Shown: one piece after another, positions 37,841 to 52,724 of the stretch | How positions within the stretch are numbered: the first letter of the stretch is position 1 | Layout of the letters: each line of letters begins with the position of its first letter | Assembly (NCBI RefSeq): GCF_935822925.1 | Contig: NZ_CAKXZS010000023.1 | Location: forward strand, 1-64,000 | Length of the DNA stretch: 64,000 nucleotides | Direction: 5' to 3' | Source: Mesorhizobium ventifaucium | GTDB taxonomy: Bacteria; Pseudomonadota; Alphaproteobacteria; Rhizobiales; Rhizobiaceae | Program-made: the position numbers and the translations under genes | The notes under the pieces: model-generated | Told to the model about the DNA's origin: nothing | The model's database searches: none | Seen by the model: the letters and a program-made list of their open reading frames with translations, nothing else

Positions 37841-38722
37841 TCACGCATCCCTCTGCGGCGTCTTGCTGCCATGCGCCGGCGGATCGGTCCGGGACCAGCC
37901 GGTGATGATGGAACGCAGCTCGTTGATCGGCCCGGCGGCGAGGATCATCAGCATATGGATGATGAAGAAGGCGACGAGCAGCAGCATCACGATGAAATGG
38001 ATTGTCCGCGCAGTCTGGCGTCCGCCGAGCAGATCGTTGAGGAACGGCAGCGCCGCGTTCATGCTCGGCGACATGGCAAGGCCGGTGATGATCATCAGCG
38101 GCAGCAGCACGAGCATCACGCCGCCATAGGCCATCTTCTGCAGCGTGTTGTATTCACGCGTGTGGTGGAATTTGAGCCTGGCGTGGTCCACGATGTCTCG
38201 CGGCAAGCGCCTGAGATCGGCGATGCGCGGGACAAGATCGCGGCGCAGATGACCATTGATCAGGCTGGCGATCAGCCAGACGACCAGTGTCGTGGTCAGT
38301 ATCCAGGCGAAGAAGAAATGGACGACGCGGGCGGTGCCGAGGTCGTAGTAGGAGGGGATCGTCGCCCAGGACGGGAAGGCGCGCGACGTCTCGCGACCCG
38401 CCGGCCCCGACCAGCCGAGCACACCGGTTGTGTCGAAGCGCTTGCCGAAGATTTCGGTGTAGCCGCGTGGGCCGTTTGCGGTGTTCTCGGCGCCGATGGC
38501 GAAGATCGTGTTGTTATATGCGAATCCCGATTCCTTGCCGATATAGAGCTGGGGGCGGGCGTTGAAGATCTGCAGGCCGGAAAGCAGCATGAAGAACAGC
38601 GAAATGGCCCAGAGCCAGTGCGTCAGCCGCGTCCAGCGCGACTGCCGGTAGATCAGCGTTGCATCCTTCGGCGCGGCAGTATGTGGCCCGACGGCGGATT
38701 GGCTCCTGGCAACCGATTGCAT
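37841..38722 (-). CDS. b-type cytochrome (b561/Ni-Fe hydrogenase-like)
   Basis: A 293-residue integral membrane cytochrome. Membrane segments carry the likely haem histidines: RLTHWLWAISLFFMLLSGL, VVHFFFAWILTTTLVVWLIA and TIHFIVMLLLVAFFIIHMLM. I chose ATG 38722, with AGGA upstream; the extended frame to 38791 is not family-like. It probably feeds electrons between quinone and the adjacent periplasmic molybdopterin protein. Confidence 0.85.
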   Translation of the reverse strand: MQSVARSQSAVGPHTAAPKDATLIYRQSRWTRLTHWLWAISLFFMLLSGLQIFNARPQLYIGKESGFAYNNTIFAIGAENTANGPRGYTEIFGKRFDTTGVLGWSGPAGRETSRAFPSWATIPSYYDLGTARVVHFFFAWILTTTLVVWLIASLINGHLRRDLVPRIADLRRLPRDIVDHARLKFHHTREYNTLQKMAYGGVMLVLLPLMIITGLAMSPSMNAALPFLNDLLGGRQTARTIHFIVMLLLVAFFIIHMLMILAAGPINELRSIITGWSRTDPPAHGSKTPQRDA

Positions 38723-38836
38723 TTTTTCGTGTCCTTCCGGCCGTTCAATCGGCCTTTCCGATCGTTCTCCTCCCAATACGCTGCCAGCCAAAGCGATGTT
38801 TCATCCGATCACGGAATTATTACGGCCTGCCCGATA

Positions 38837-39520
38837 CTACTGGCTCCCGAAACTGACGGCGAGGTTGACCGCGGCGGCGACGATCACTGTATTGAAAAAG
38901 AAAGACACGATCGAATGCAAAAGCACGATGCGGCGCATTTGGGTGGTCGAGACCGCGGTATCGGAGGTCTGCGAGGTCATGCCGATGGTGGCCGAGAAGT
39001 AGAGGAAATCCCAGCCGTCCGGCTGCTCCTTGCCGGGAAACAGGAGGCCGCCGACCGGCTTTTTCTGCTTCGCTTTGCTGCCCGGATCGGTCTCTTCGTC
39101 GTTCAGCCAGTAAACATGTGCGTAGTGCAGCGCGGTCATGGCGTGGATGGTGAACCAGCCGAGCGGGATCGACAGCAGCGCGAAGGTGAGTTCGACAGGG
39201 TGCGCGCTGCCCTCGCGATTGATCATTTGGAACAACGAGATTACGGCGACAGCGACGACAATCAGCGTCACCGCAAAGATGACCAGCACCGGCTGGTCGG
39301 TGGCGCGGGCATTCTTGCTCAGATAGCGGCCGGTGAGCAGCGGCATCTGGGCGACGACGATGGCGGTGTAGGCGGCGAAAAACGCATTGGCGCCGATCGA
39401 GAAGGCGAGCGGAGTGCGCAGGACCAGCGCGATCGCCAGTGCCACCACACCGATGCAGGCCGACACCGCGAACTGGATGTGGCGGTGCTGTGGGTTCTTC
39501 AGGGGCAGCTCGGTCGTCAT
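38837..39520 (-). CDS. DUF1345 membrane protein
   Basis: A 227-residue inner-membrane protein with five or so hydrophobic segments (VVALAIALVLRTPLAFSIGA, VLVIFAVTLIVVAVAVISLF, IPLGWFTIHAMTALHYAHVY, IVLLHSIVSFFFNTVIVAAA). The LHYAHVYW and GWDFLYFSATIGMTSQTSDT motifs match DUF1345. ATG 39520 was chosen over the longer frame. Function is unknown. Confidence 0.85.
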   Translation of the reverse strand: MTTELPLKNPQHRHIQFAVSACIGVVALAIALVLRTPLAFSIGANAFFAAYTAIVVAQMPLLTGRYLSKNARATDQPVLVIFAVTLIVVAVAVISLFQMINREGSAHPVELTFALLSIPLGWFTIHAMTALHYAHVYWLNDEETDPGSKAKQKKPVGGLLFPGKEQPDGWDFLYFSATIGMTSQTSDTAVSTTQMRRIVLLHSIVSFFFNTVIVAAAVNLAVSFGSQ

Positions 39521-39633
39521 GGCCCGGTTGTCTTGAGACGTGCAAACGACATTGTAGCACTTCTGAAGTCTGCGCATGCCTGCGCCACTCTCCGCGAGGA
39601 TCGGCTCGCCATAGGGGAAACACATCAAACGCT

Positions 39634-41073
39634 CTAGAAAACGCCGCCGATCCCAATGCCGCCGCTGATGTCGGGCGGCGGTGCAGCCGGACGCGAAGAT
39701 TGCTGCTGCGACCTTGCGGCTTTTCGGCTGCCGGCCGCCTTGCGCGCCGGAGCCGCCTCCGATGCCACCTTCGCCGGCTTGATCTTCCGCACGACCACCG
39801 GATCCTTGCAAACCCGCCCGGAGTGCAGGAACAGGTCGCTCAGGAGCTCAACCGTGGGCTCGGTCGCGGATGCGGTTCTCGCGGTGTTCTTGTAGTAGTT
39901 GGTGAGCGCGCGCACGGAGCCCTTGCCCCAACTTCCGTCCACTGTCATCCGGTAACAGCCCAAGCGTCGCAATTCGGTCTGGATGCTGCGCGCGAGATCG
40001 GTCGCTTTTTTGGAATCCGTTTCAGTCGCCGAAGTACCGACGATCAGCGCTTCAAGTCCGGAGACGATACTCTGCCTCGCCCCCTCAAGGCTGGCGACCT
40101 GCGTGCCGGCGGGCTTGGCCGCAGCGTCGGGCAAGGGGGAAACCTCGACCGAACGCAATGTCTGGCCAACGATCAGCACGGCCGTCTGCAGGTCGTTGGA
40201 AGCGAGCTCGACCTTCAACCTCTCCTTGGCGGCAGGATCGGCCAGGATGCGCGACAGGCTGGCGCTGAGCTGGGCCGGGTCGAGCACTTGCTGCTCGGTG
40301 AAGTAAAACTGCTCGCGAAGGTTCGACTGGTCCCAAGGAACTTGACGACCGATGGTGATTGCCTCGGTCTCGTTGCGCACGCGGATCATCATGTCCGAAA
40401 TGCTGAGCCCGGGAATCTCGACGTTCTTTAGCAATGCCGTGGTGAACGGGCTGTTGTCGCCCGAGCCGTCGACAGCAACGTTGCCAGGCTGTGTTGCAAA
40501 GGCAATGAACGTGTTTTCACCGACTTCGATCTGCGCGAGGCCGTCCATGGCGCTTGGGCCTTTGCCCATCGGGTTGTTACGACAGGCATCAAGAAACACG
40601 AAGGTCTGCCTGTCACGGCTGGCAAATCTCGAAATCACCTCGTTGAGCTTGACCGCGCTCCCAATCAACTCCTGCAGGCTCTCGGCGCTGGGCGTATCGA
40701 CCGGCAGAAGATAGTTCTCGCCCCCGAGTTGCACGCCGTGGCCCGCGTAGAAGATGAGGACAGCACTGGCGCTTGCCAACTTGCCCTCGGCTTGTTTGAA
40801 AAGCTTGGCAAACCCGTCGGACGACAGGTTGGTCGCCGTTAGCACATCGAATTTCAGCCTCTTCAGGCTTTCAGAGATTCTGGCGGCGTCGTTTGCTGCA
40901 TTGGCCAGTTGCGGGAGACGGGCGCCCCGGTAGTCGGAGTTGCCGATGACGATCGCGAGCCGCTTGCTCGGCTGTGGCGACTGGCTTTCCTCGACCGCGG
41001 CTTGAGCGCCGAGGGATCCGACAAGTGAAACCAGCAGGACCACAGCAATGCGCAGGAGGAGACGGTAGCTCAT
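39634..41073 (-). CDS. secreted caspase-like (metacaspase p20) protease
   Basis: A 479-residue protein. A signal peptide (LLLRIAVVLLVSLVGSLGAQ ending AA) precedes a caspase p20 domain (KRLAIVIGNSDYRGARLPQL) with the catalytic dyad His112 in YAGHGVQ and Cys164 in DACRNNP. A helical middle (NDLQTAVLIVGQTLRSVEVS) and a C-terminal segment (TELRRLGCYRMTVDGSWGKG) resembling a peptidoglycan-binding fold follow, then a basic, Ala/Pro-rich tail. It is probably periplasmic or secreted and prefers Arg/Lys (family knowledge). It faces the divergent barrel gene at 41489. Confidence 0.88.
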   Translation of the reverse strand: MSYRLLLRIAVVLLVSLVGSLGAQAAVEESQSPQPSKRLAIVIGNSDYRGARLPQLANAANDAARISESLKRLKFDVLTATNLSSDGFAKLFKQAEGKLASASAVLIFYAGHGVQLGGENYLLPVDTPSAESLQELIGSAVKLNEVISRFASRDRQTFVFLDACRNNPMGKGPSAMDGLAQIEVGENTFIAFATQPGNVAVDGSGDNSPFTTALLKNVEIPGLSISDMMIRVRNETEAITIGRQVPWDQSNLREQFYFTEQQVLDPAQLSASLSRILADPAAKERLKVELASNDLQTAVLIVGQTLRSVEVSPLPDAAAKPAGTQVASLEGARQSIVSGLEALIVGTSATETDSKKATDLARSIQTELRRLGCYRMTVDGSWGKGSVRALTNYYKNTARTASATEPTVELLSDLFLHSGRVCKDPVVVRKIKPAKVASEAAPARKAAGSRKAARSQQQSSRPAAPPPDISGGIGIGGVF

Positions 41074-41488
41074 GGCAAGGGCTCGTTTCGGCGCGTGACA
41101 TCGTCAAGTCGCCGAAGCGTCCGCCCGACTGGCGCCGTTCTGCTCATGCGCCGGAACCGCTATCTCCGAAGACCGCCGCAATTTTTACACCAGAACCCAT
41201 ATCAAAGGAAGCGCAAGGCGCGACCCGCCTGCGATCTGGCCGAACTCGGTTTCCCTGAAGATGCCTCGGGGTCCAGCCGGAAGGTAGCCGCCGCAGCCAT
41301 TTCGGTCCGCCGGAAGCGGTCCACTCGAAATCATATCCACGGCAGAGATAATTTGTTATGCTCCTACCGGCGCTGGCTTAGTGTTGCACCCGCATCTACT
41401 GCAGTCAGTGATGCTTTTCATAGCTCAACTGCGCATTGCATGTCCTGATATTTGAGCCAGACGACACAAGTAGCAGGGGAAGGGGACA
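41074..41488. other. divergent intergenic region, 415 bp
   Basis: This gap separates the caspase-like gene (minus) from the barrel gene (plus). It must contain both promoters. I see no convincing gene, repeat or strong hairpin in it; open frames here are short and lack ribosome-binding sites. Confidence 0.6.
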
Positions 41489-42571
41489 ATGAAAGGCAGG
41501 AGTTGGCGATTGCGCCTGTGCGCGAGTTCAATTTCGATTGGTGCTGCCTTGGTTTTCCTGCCTTCGAAGGCAAACGCCTGTATCGAGGTCAGTGAAGGGG
41601 ACATCTCCCTGCTGCCGGGTTGCTATGGCGGCGTGACCGTCAATAGCGCGATCGTCGACACGTCTCTGGATGCGCTTCTCAAATTGTCTGACGACATCAT
41701 CCAGGCGGGTGTCGTCGACCCCGCAAACGCAGCTTTGCCGGCCCAGTCTTCACCGTTCGGCGTCTTCGCTTCCGGCCAATTAGCCCACACGGAGCATGAC
41801 GGCTTCATCGTTTCGAACGATTCGGACGTCTTTGACGGACCGAGTTTCGACGTCGATGAATTTTCCGCTGCCGTCAGTGTCGACTTCAATGCGGCAAAGC
41901 ACTTCGGGTTCGACAGCAAGCATGGTTTGAACCTGGGGCTGTTCGGCGGTTATGCCTCGGCTGACGTCAATGCCGACGATTTTGGAGTTGGAGACGCGAC
42001 CAACAGAAGCGGGATGTTCGGCGGCTATGGGCTTTATCGTCGCGGCACCAGCTATGCTCTTGTGGCCGCGTCGGCTTTCCTGGGCAACACGGACGTCAAG
42101 GAAAATGACGGCAGCTACAACACGCAAGGCTACGCCATAACAGGGTCGATCGGCCGGATCTTCAACTTGACCGATCGCGTGCGTTTCGATCTTCGCGGCG
42201 GACTGTTGGGTGTTACCTTTACCGGCGACGCATACAGGGACGACTCCGGCGCTGAATTTGGAAAGAGCCGTTTATCGTTTGGCGCGATCAAGTTCGACCC
42301 TGGGGTTTACGCGGATTATCAGCTCGGAAACGGCATGGTCATCAGCCCCTACGCGCGCGCGGATCTGCAGCAGCGTTTCGGCTATTCGAACACGGCAAGC
42401 GTTTCTGGTCTGAAGAGCAATTTTGAGGATGCGGACTTCTCGGTTGCGCTGTCCTCCGGCTTCAATCTGAAGATGTCTTCATCGACAACCGTCAGCACTG
42501 AAATTCGCGGCAAATTGTCCGATGACAGTTCAACCGTCAGCGGCAAGCTGGGCCTCAAGATCGCGTTCTAA
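41489..42571 (+). CDS. outer-membrane beta-barrel (autotransporter-barrel-like) protein
   Basis: A 360-residue exported protein. The signal peptide (SSISIGAALVFLPSKANA) is followed by a short Cys-containing segment (CIEVSEGDISLLPGCYGGV) and a barrel of alternating amphipathic strands (GLNLGLFGGYASADVNADDF, SGMFGGYGLYRRGTSYALVA, FDPGVYADYQLGNGMVISPY) ending in a C-terminal Phe, the usual BAM recognition residue. A strong RBS (AGGGGAAGGGG) precedes ATG. No large passenger domain exists. Its stop overlaps that of the convergent gene at 42568. Confidence 0.82.
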   Translation: MKGRSWRLRLCASSISIGAALVFLPSKANACIEVSEGDISLLPGCYGGVTVNSAIVDTSLDALLKLSDDIIQAGVVDPANAALPAQSSPFGVFASGQLAHTEHDGFIVSNDSDVFDGPSFDVDEFSAAVSVDFNAAKHFGFDSKHGLNLGLFGGYASADVNADDFGVGDATNRSGMFGGYGLYRRGTSYALVAASAFLGNTDVKENDGSYNTQGYAITGSIGRIFNLTDRVRFDLRGGLLGVTFTGDAYRDDSGAEFGKSRLSFGAIKFDPGVYADYQLGNGMVISPYARADLQQRFGYSNTASVSGLKSNFEDADFSVALSSGFNLKMSSSTTVSTEIRGKLSDDSSTVSGKLGLKIAF

Positions 42572-43035
42572 TCCGGTGCGGCGGATTTCAGCGCACGCCG
42601 CAAGATGCGGTCGAGCTCGCCGAGAAACCGCGAGCGGTCCTGCGGCGCGAAACTGGCGTTGTAGCCCTTGCTTTCGCCGGTCTCGCGCAGGTGCTGCTTG
42701 AGGTCGCGCATCGCCACCGCCATGCCGATCGTTTCGGGCGTGAACGGGCGTCCGGTCGGCCCAAGCACATGGGCGCCGAGCGCCACCGTGCGGGCGGCAA
42801 GCGGGATGTCTGATGTCACAACGATGTCGTTGGGCTTGGCATTGTCGACGATCCAGTCGTCCGCCGCGTCGGCGCCTTTTGACACGACGACGTTGCGGAT
42901 CATCGGATCGTGCGACGGGCGCAGGCCGCCATTGGAGACAAAGGTGACGACGAGGCCGTGGCGCTCGGCGACCTTCTCGACCTCGGCCTTCACCGGACAG
43001 GCATCAGCATCGACGTAAATGGCGGGTGCGGGCAT
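42568..43035 (-). CDS. YaiI/YqxD family protein (DUF188)
   Basis: A 155-residue NYN/PIN-like protein. It starts MPAPAIYVDADACPVKAEVE and contains GADAADDWIVDNAKPNDIVV, TSDIPLAARTVALGA and FTPETIGMAVAMRDL. The acidic D-x-D and DxxD residues suggest a nuclease fold, but the activity is not established. Its 3' end overlaps the convergent barrel gene. Confidence 0.93.
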   Translation of the reverse strand: MPAPAIYVDADACPVKAEVEKVAERHGLVVTFVSNGGLRPSHDPMIRNVVVSKGADAADDWIVDNAKPNDIVVTSDIPLAARTVALGAHVLGPTGRPFTPETIGMAVAMRDLKQHLRETGESKGYNASFAPQDRSRFLGELDRILRRALKSAAPD

Positions 43036-43108
43036 GGTTCGTTCCAGCGCGTATGAAGCCGGGCGATTTCGCCAGGTCTTTACGATGATATTCGAGCGGT
43101 CAAAGGTC

Positions 43109-43316
43109 GGCGCTGCCCCTCATCCGCCTGCCGGCACCTTCTCCCCGTATAGTGACGGGGCGAAGGGGCTGACCGCAACCTCGGCACGTTTTCTGCCACG
43201 CTGGAGATTGGCGAAATCCTATGCGAAGGCGTCTTTCTCCCGTCACTATACAGTCACTATGGAGAAACGCCCGGCAGGGCAATGAGGGGCAGCGCAAACC
43301 TGAAGCGATTGCCTTG
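43109..43316 (+). repeat. about 200-bp mosaic intergenic repeat, copy A
   Basis: Starts CGGCGCTGCCCCTCATCCGC and contains CCCCGTATAGTGACGGGG, then GATTGGCGAAATCC, CGAAGGC, CCCGGCAGGGCAATGAGGGG and GCGATTGCCTT. The inverted copy lies at 46720-46921, with clear similarity over the whole length; copy A has an extra GTCACTATA. It fills the 306-bp gap between the YaiI gene and the formaldehyde dehydrogenase gene. Confidence 0.85.
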
Positions 43317-43341
43317 CTTCCTCCCGCCACGTCGCGAATTC

Positions 43342-44469
<1,128 letters not shown>

Positions 44470-44670
44470 CAGCATCTCCTCTCAGGGCAAATCTGCAATC
44501 GGGGCCGAGCATTAGCGTATATGCAGGTTCTGGACTATGGGACGAATTGACAGTTCATAGCCGGGTTTGGTCGGCGCCAGCCGACTTGCGCCCGGGGGAT
44601 ATGCGCCAACTTGCCTTGACCGGCCGGGCGAAGCCCATAAAAGAAAGGCAGCCGAGGGAACGCAACCCGC

Positions 44671-46683
<2,013 letters not shown>

Positions 46684-46719
46684 GGATAGATGCCGTCACT
46701 TGTCACCACCGACAGTTGT

Positions 46720-46921
46720 AAGGCAATCGCATTGGTTGGCGCTGCCCCTCTTTGCCCTGCCGGGCATTTCTCCCGTATAGTGACGGGGAGAAAGAGGCCT
46801 TCGCAAAGGATTTCGCCAATCACCAGCGTTGCAGAATGGGTGCCAAGGTTGCGGCCAGCCCCCCTTCGCCCCGTCACTTGTACGGGGAGAGGTGCCGGCA
46901 GGCGGATGAGGTGCAGCGCCA
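46720..46921 (-). repeat. about 200-bp mosaic intergenic repeat, copy B
   Basis: The reverse complement of copy A (43109-43316), sharing GCGCTGCCCCTC, CTCCCGTATAGTGACGGGG, GATTTCGCCAATC and GTGCCGGCAGGCGGATGAGG. It fills most of the 360-bp gap between pccA and dnaE; the rest shows no gene. Confidence 0.85.
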
Positions 46922-47043
46922 GCATCGACAATTGGCCGGTCAAACGCTGATGGTTTAGCGCCGGCTCTCGCTGGACTCGCATCGTCCGGTGCCGGACAAT
47001 ACATCTTCATCGAATGAGTCCTTTCAAACGGCGCTAAAAATCC

Positions 47044-50571
<3,528 letters not shown>

Positions 50572-50604
50572 GGCCAGACCTGCGGCTGCCGCAACGCCCA
50601 AAGC

Positions 50605-51456
50605 ATGGCGCTGCACCACTGGACGGCCGCCGTGGCGAAGGCTATCGCAATGGTCATGAAGCCTGCAGACAAGGACGGGTCGGAGTTTTCAGGCCTGGCA
50701 CGGCTGCGCGACAAATTGCGCAAGCTTTATCACGGGCGCACGCCTGCGGCTTTCCGGTTTCAACTGGCGGCTGTTATCATCGACCTTGCCATCATCGCCT
50801 TCTTCATCGCCACACCGGTGATCCAGGAGTCGCCTTCGTTCCTCTGGCTCGACTATTCTGTCGCAGCCCTTGTCGCCGCCGACATGATTGCGCGGCTGCT
50901 TGCCTCCAACGACATGCTGCGCCTGATGAAACAGCCGGCGTCGTGGGTCGACGCTTTCATCCTGCTGACGCTGCTGATGCCTTCAGCGCTGGCCAATCTG
51001 GGTTTTCTGCGTATATTGCGGCTGTGGTCGCTGTCGCGCAGCGGCGCGCTGTGGCGGTTCTTCGAGATGCGCGGCCTCAAAAGATGGCGCGAGGCAAGCC
51101 ACGCAGTCATCAATCTCCTGACATTCCTGTTTGTCGTCACCGGTTTCGTCTACACCTTCTTCTTCCGCACCGGGGCCGGTCTCGAAGGCTATGTCGATGC
51201 GCTGTATTTCACCGTCGCCACGGTGACCACGACCGGCTTCGGCGACATCGTCCTGCCGGGGATAGCCGGGAAGCTCACCTCGATCGTCACCATGATCATC
51301 GGCATATCGCTGTTCGTCAGGTTGGCACAGGCGCTCTTCCGTCCCAACAAGGTCTTCTTCCCGTGCCCGCAATGCGGCCTTCAGCGGCATGAAGCCGACG
51401 CCGTTCACTGCAAGGCCTGCGGGCATCTCCTCAACATACCCGACGAAGGCGACTGA
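50605..51456 (+). CDS. voltage-gated-type ion channel with C-terminal zinc ribbon
   Basis: A 283-residue membrane protein with several helices, an S4-like arginine segment (FLRILRLWSLSRSGALWRF), a pore with filter TTTGFGD (about 208-214), and a final helix (LTSIVTMIIGISLFVRLAQA). It fits a potassium-channel-like fold. The cytosolic tail holds CPQCG...CKACGHLL, a zinc-ribbon pattern unusual for a simple channel. ATG 50605 lacks a good RBS; ATG 50650, behind GAAGG, is an alternative start that removes 15 residues. Confidence 0.82.
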   Translation: MALHHWTAAVAKAIAMVMKPADKDGSEFSGLARLRDKLRKLYHGRTPAAFRFQLAAVIIDLAIIAFFIATPVIQESPSFLWLDYSVAALVAADMIARLLASNDMLRLMKQPASWVDAFILLTLLMPSALANLGFLRILRLWSLSRSGALWRFFEMRGLKRWREASHAVINLLTFLFVVTGFVYTFFFRTGAGLEGYVDALYFTVATVTTTGFGDIVLPGIAGKLTSIVTMIIGISLFVRLAQALFRPNKVFFPCPQCGLQRHEADAVHCKACGHLLNIPDEGD

Positions 51457-51468
51457 AATGCCGGGCTA

Positions 51469-51517
51469 ATGCATGTCGCGCAAAAGTTTGCAGCGGTTTT
51501 GCGATAACGACATGCAT
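51469..51517 (+). repeat. 49-bp dispersed palindrome, copy 2
   Basis: The repeat ATGCATGTCGCGCAAAAGTT ... AACGACATGCAT matches the reverse complement of 21650-21698. Its ends are the complementary ATGCATGTCG/CGACATGCAT, with CGCAAAA/TTTTGCG arms inside. Confidence 0.85.
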
Positions 51518-51528
51518 AAACAACAACC

Positions 51529-51570
51529 TAAAGCGCGTCGCATGAGGTCGGTCAAACGCGACGCGCTTTA
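51529..51570. repeat. 13-bp-stem hairpin in convergent intergenic region
   Basis: TAAAGCGCGTCGC (51529-51541) pairs perfectly with GCGACGCGCTTTA (51558-51570). Confidence 0.85.
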
Positions 51571-51604
51571 GAGCGCGGTTTTGTGGAACCAAAACCGCGC
51601 TCTA
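51569..51604. terminator. 15-bp-stem hairpin, likely bidirectional terminator
   Basis: TAGAGCGCGGTTTTG (51569-51583) pairs perfectly with CAAAACCGCGCTCTA (51590-51604) around the loop TGGAAC. It lies between the convergent channel and DMT exporter genes. It lacks a clean T-run outside the stem. Confidence 0.6.
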
Positions 51605-51619
51605 GCTCTTTGCCTTAAC

Positions 51620-51663
51620 GCATTTTGTCGGACGCCAAACGAAGACGTTTGGCTGCAAAATGC
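51620..51663. repeat. double-stem palindrome at the DMT gene 3' end
   Basis: The outer arms are GCATTTTG/CAAAATGC (51620-51627, 51656-51663) and the inner arms GCCAAACG/CGTTTGGC (51634-51641, 51646-51653), loop AAGA. The outer arm ends at the last base of the DMT exporter frame. Confidence 0.8.
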
Positions 51664-52544
51664 TAAGATGCTGCCACTTCCGCAGGTTTGGTCGCTTTTT
51701 TCTGCAGGTTGAGCAGATTGCCCAGCAGGATCAGCAAGGCGCCGCCGGCGGTGAAAGCGTCGATCTGCTCCTGATACAGCAGCCAGCCGATCAGCGCCGA
51801 CAGCGGCACGCGCAAAAAGTCCATCGGCGAGATGACGGTGGCGTCGGCATAGGCGAGTGCGCGCGCCATGCAGAAATGCGACGACATTCCGGTGAAGGCG
51901 ATCAGCAGGATCCACGGCCACAATTCGAGCGGCGGGTTGCGCCATTCGTAGAGCGCCGGGATCAGGCCGAGCACCGACTGGATGACCAGCATCCAGAAGA
52001 TGATGCACACGACGCTGTCCGTCCGCGTCAGCGATTTGACCAGGACCACGGATATACCGAAGCAGGCCGCGGCACCCAGCACGACAACATGTCCCGGATC
52101 GACGGAGCTGACGCCCGGACGGACGATGATCAGCACACCGATCAGCCCGAGCATGATCGCCGCAAGTCTTGGCCGGCTTAGTCTTTCACCAAGAAAGCCG
52201 ACCGCCAGAATGGCCGTCCAGATCGGCGTCGTGAATTCGATGGAGATCAGCACGGCCAGCGGGATCAATGTCAAGGCGTAGAGCCATGCCGCCTGGCCGA
52301 CAAAATGGACGACGTTGCGGGCGATATGGGCCGTGGGGCGTTTGCTGCGCATTGCCGCAAAACCGCCTGACATCGTCACCAGCGGCAGGAGGATGAAGAG
52401 GCCGATCACCGAGCGCAGCTCCAGCACCTGGAAGACGTTGAGCTCGGCGGTCGTGGCGCGGCCGGCGACCGACATCGTCAGGAACGATGCGATCGACAGC
52501 GCCATCCAGAACGCGGCCTTGGGGATCGAGGGAGAGGGTGCCAT
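51663..52544 (-). CDS. DMT family (EamA) transporter
   Basis: A 293-residue inner-membrane exporter with about ten helices arranged as two EamA repeats (ASFLTMSVAGRATTAEL... and VVVLGAAACFGISVVLVKSL). Conserved family features include ISIEFTTPIWTAILAVGFLG and YADATVISPMDFLRVPLSAL near the end of each half. The substrate is unknown. ATG 52544 (MAPSPSIPKAAF) was taken over a 10-residue longer frame. Confidence 0.88.
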   Translation of the reverse strand: MAPSPSIPKAAFWMALSIASFLTMSVAGRATTAELNVFQVLELRSVIGLFILLPLVTMSGGFAAMRSKRPTAHIARNVVHFVGQAAWLYALTLIPLAVLISIEFTTPIWTAILAVGFLGERLSRPRLAAIMLGLIGVLIIVRPGVSSVDPGHVVVLGAAACFGISVVLVKSLTRTDSVVCIIFWMLVIQSVLGLIPALYEWRNPPLELWPWILLIAFTGMSSHFCMARALAYADATVISPMDFLRVPLSALIGWLLYQEQIDAFTAGGALLILLGNLLNLQKKATKPAEVAAS

Positions 52545-52724
52545 GCGCGCTATGTCGCAAGCCGGGACTTTCACTGCAACCGCTAGTCAACGCATTCGGC
52601 TGGGCCAGAGCGGCACGTCGCAAAACGGTCATGCTGAGGGCGGAACCTGCCGTCACGGCGAGCGTTGGTCCAACAGCCAGTTTGTTTGGAAATATCGTCG
52701 TTTCGATATCAACGAGGAGATCCC

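Noticed and set aside
43111..43295. CRISPR-like repeats
   Set aside because: The block is a single mosaic palindromic element with one inverted copy elsewhere; there are no regularly spaced direct repeats and no cas genes in the window.
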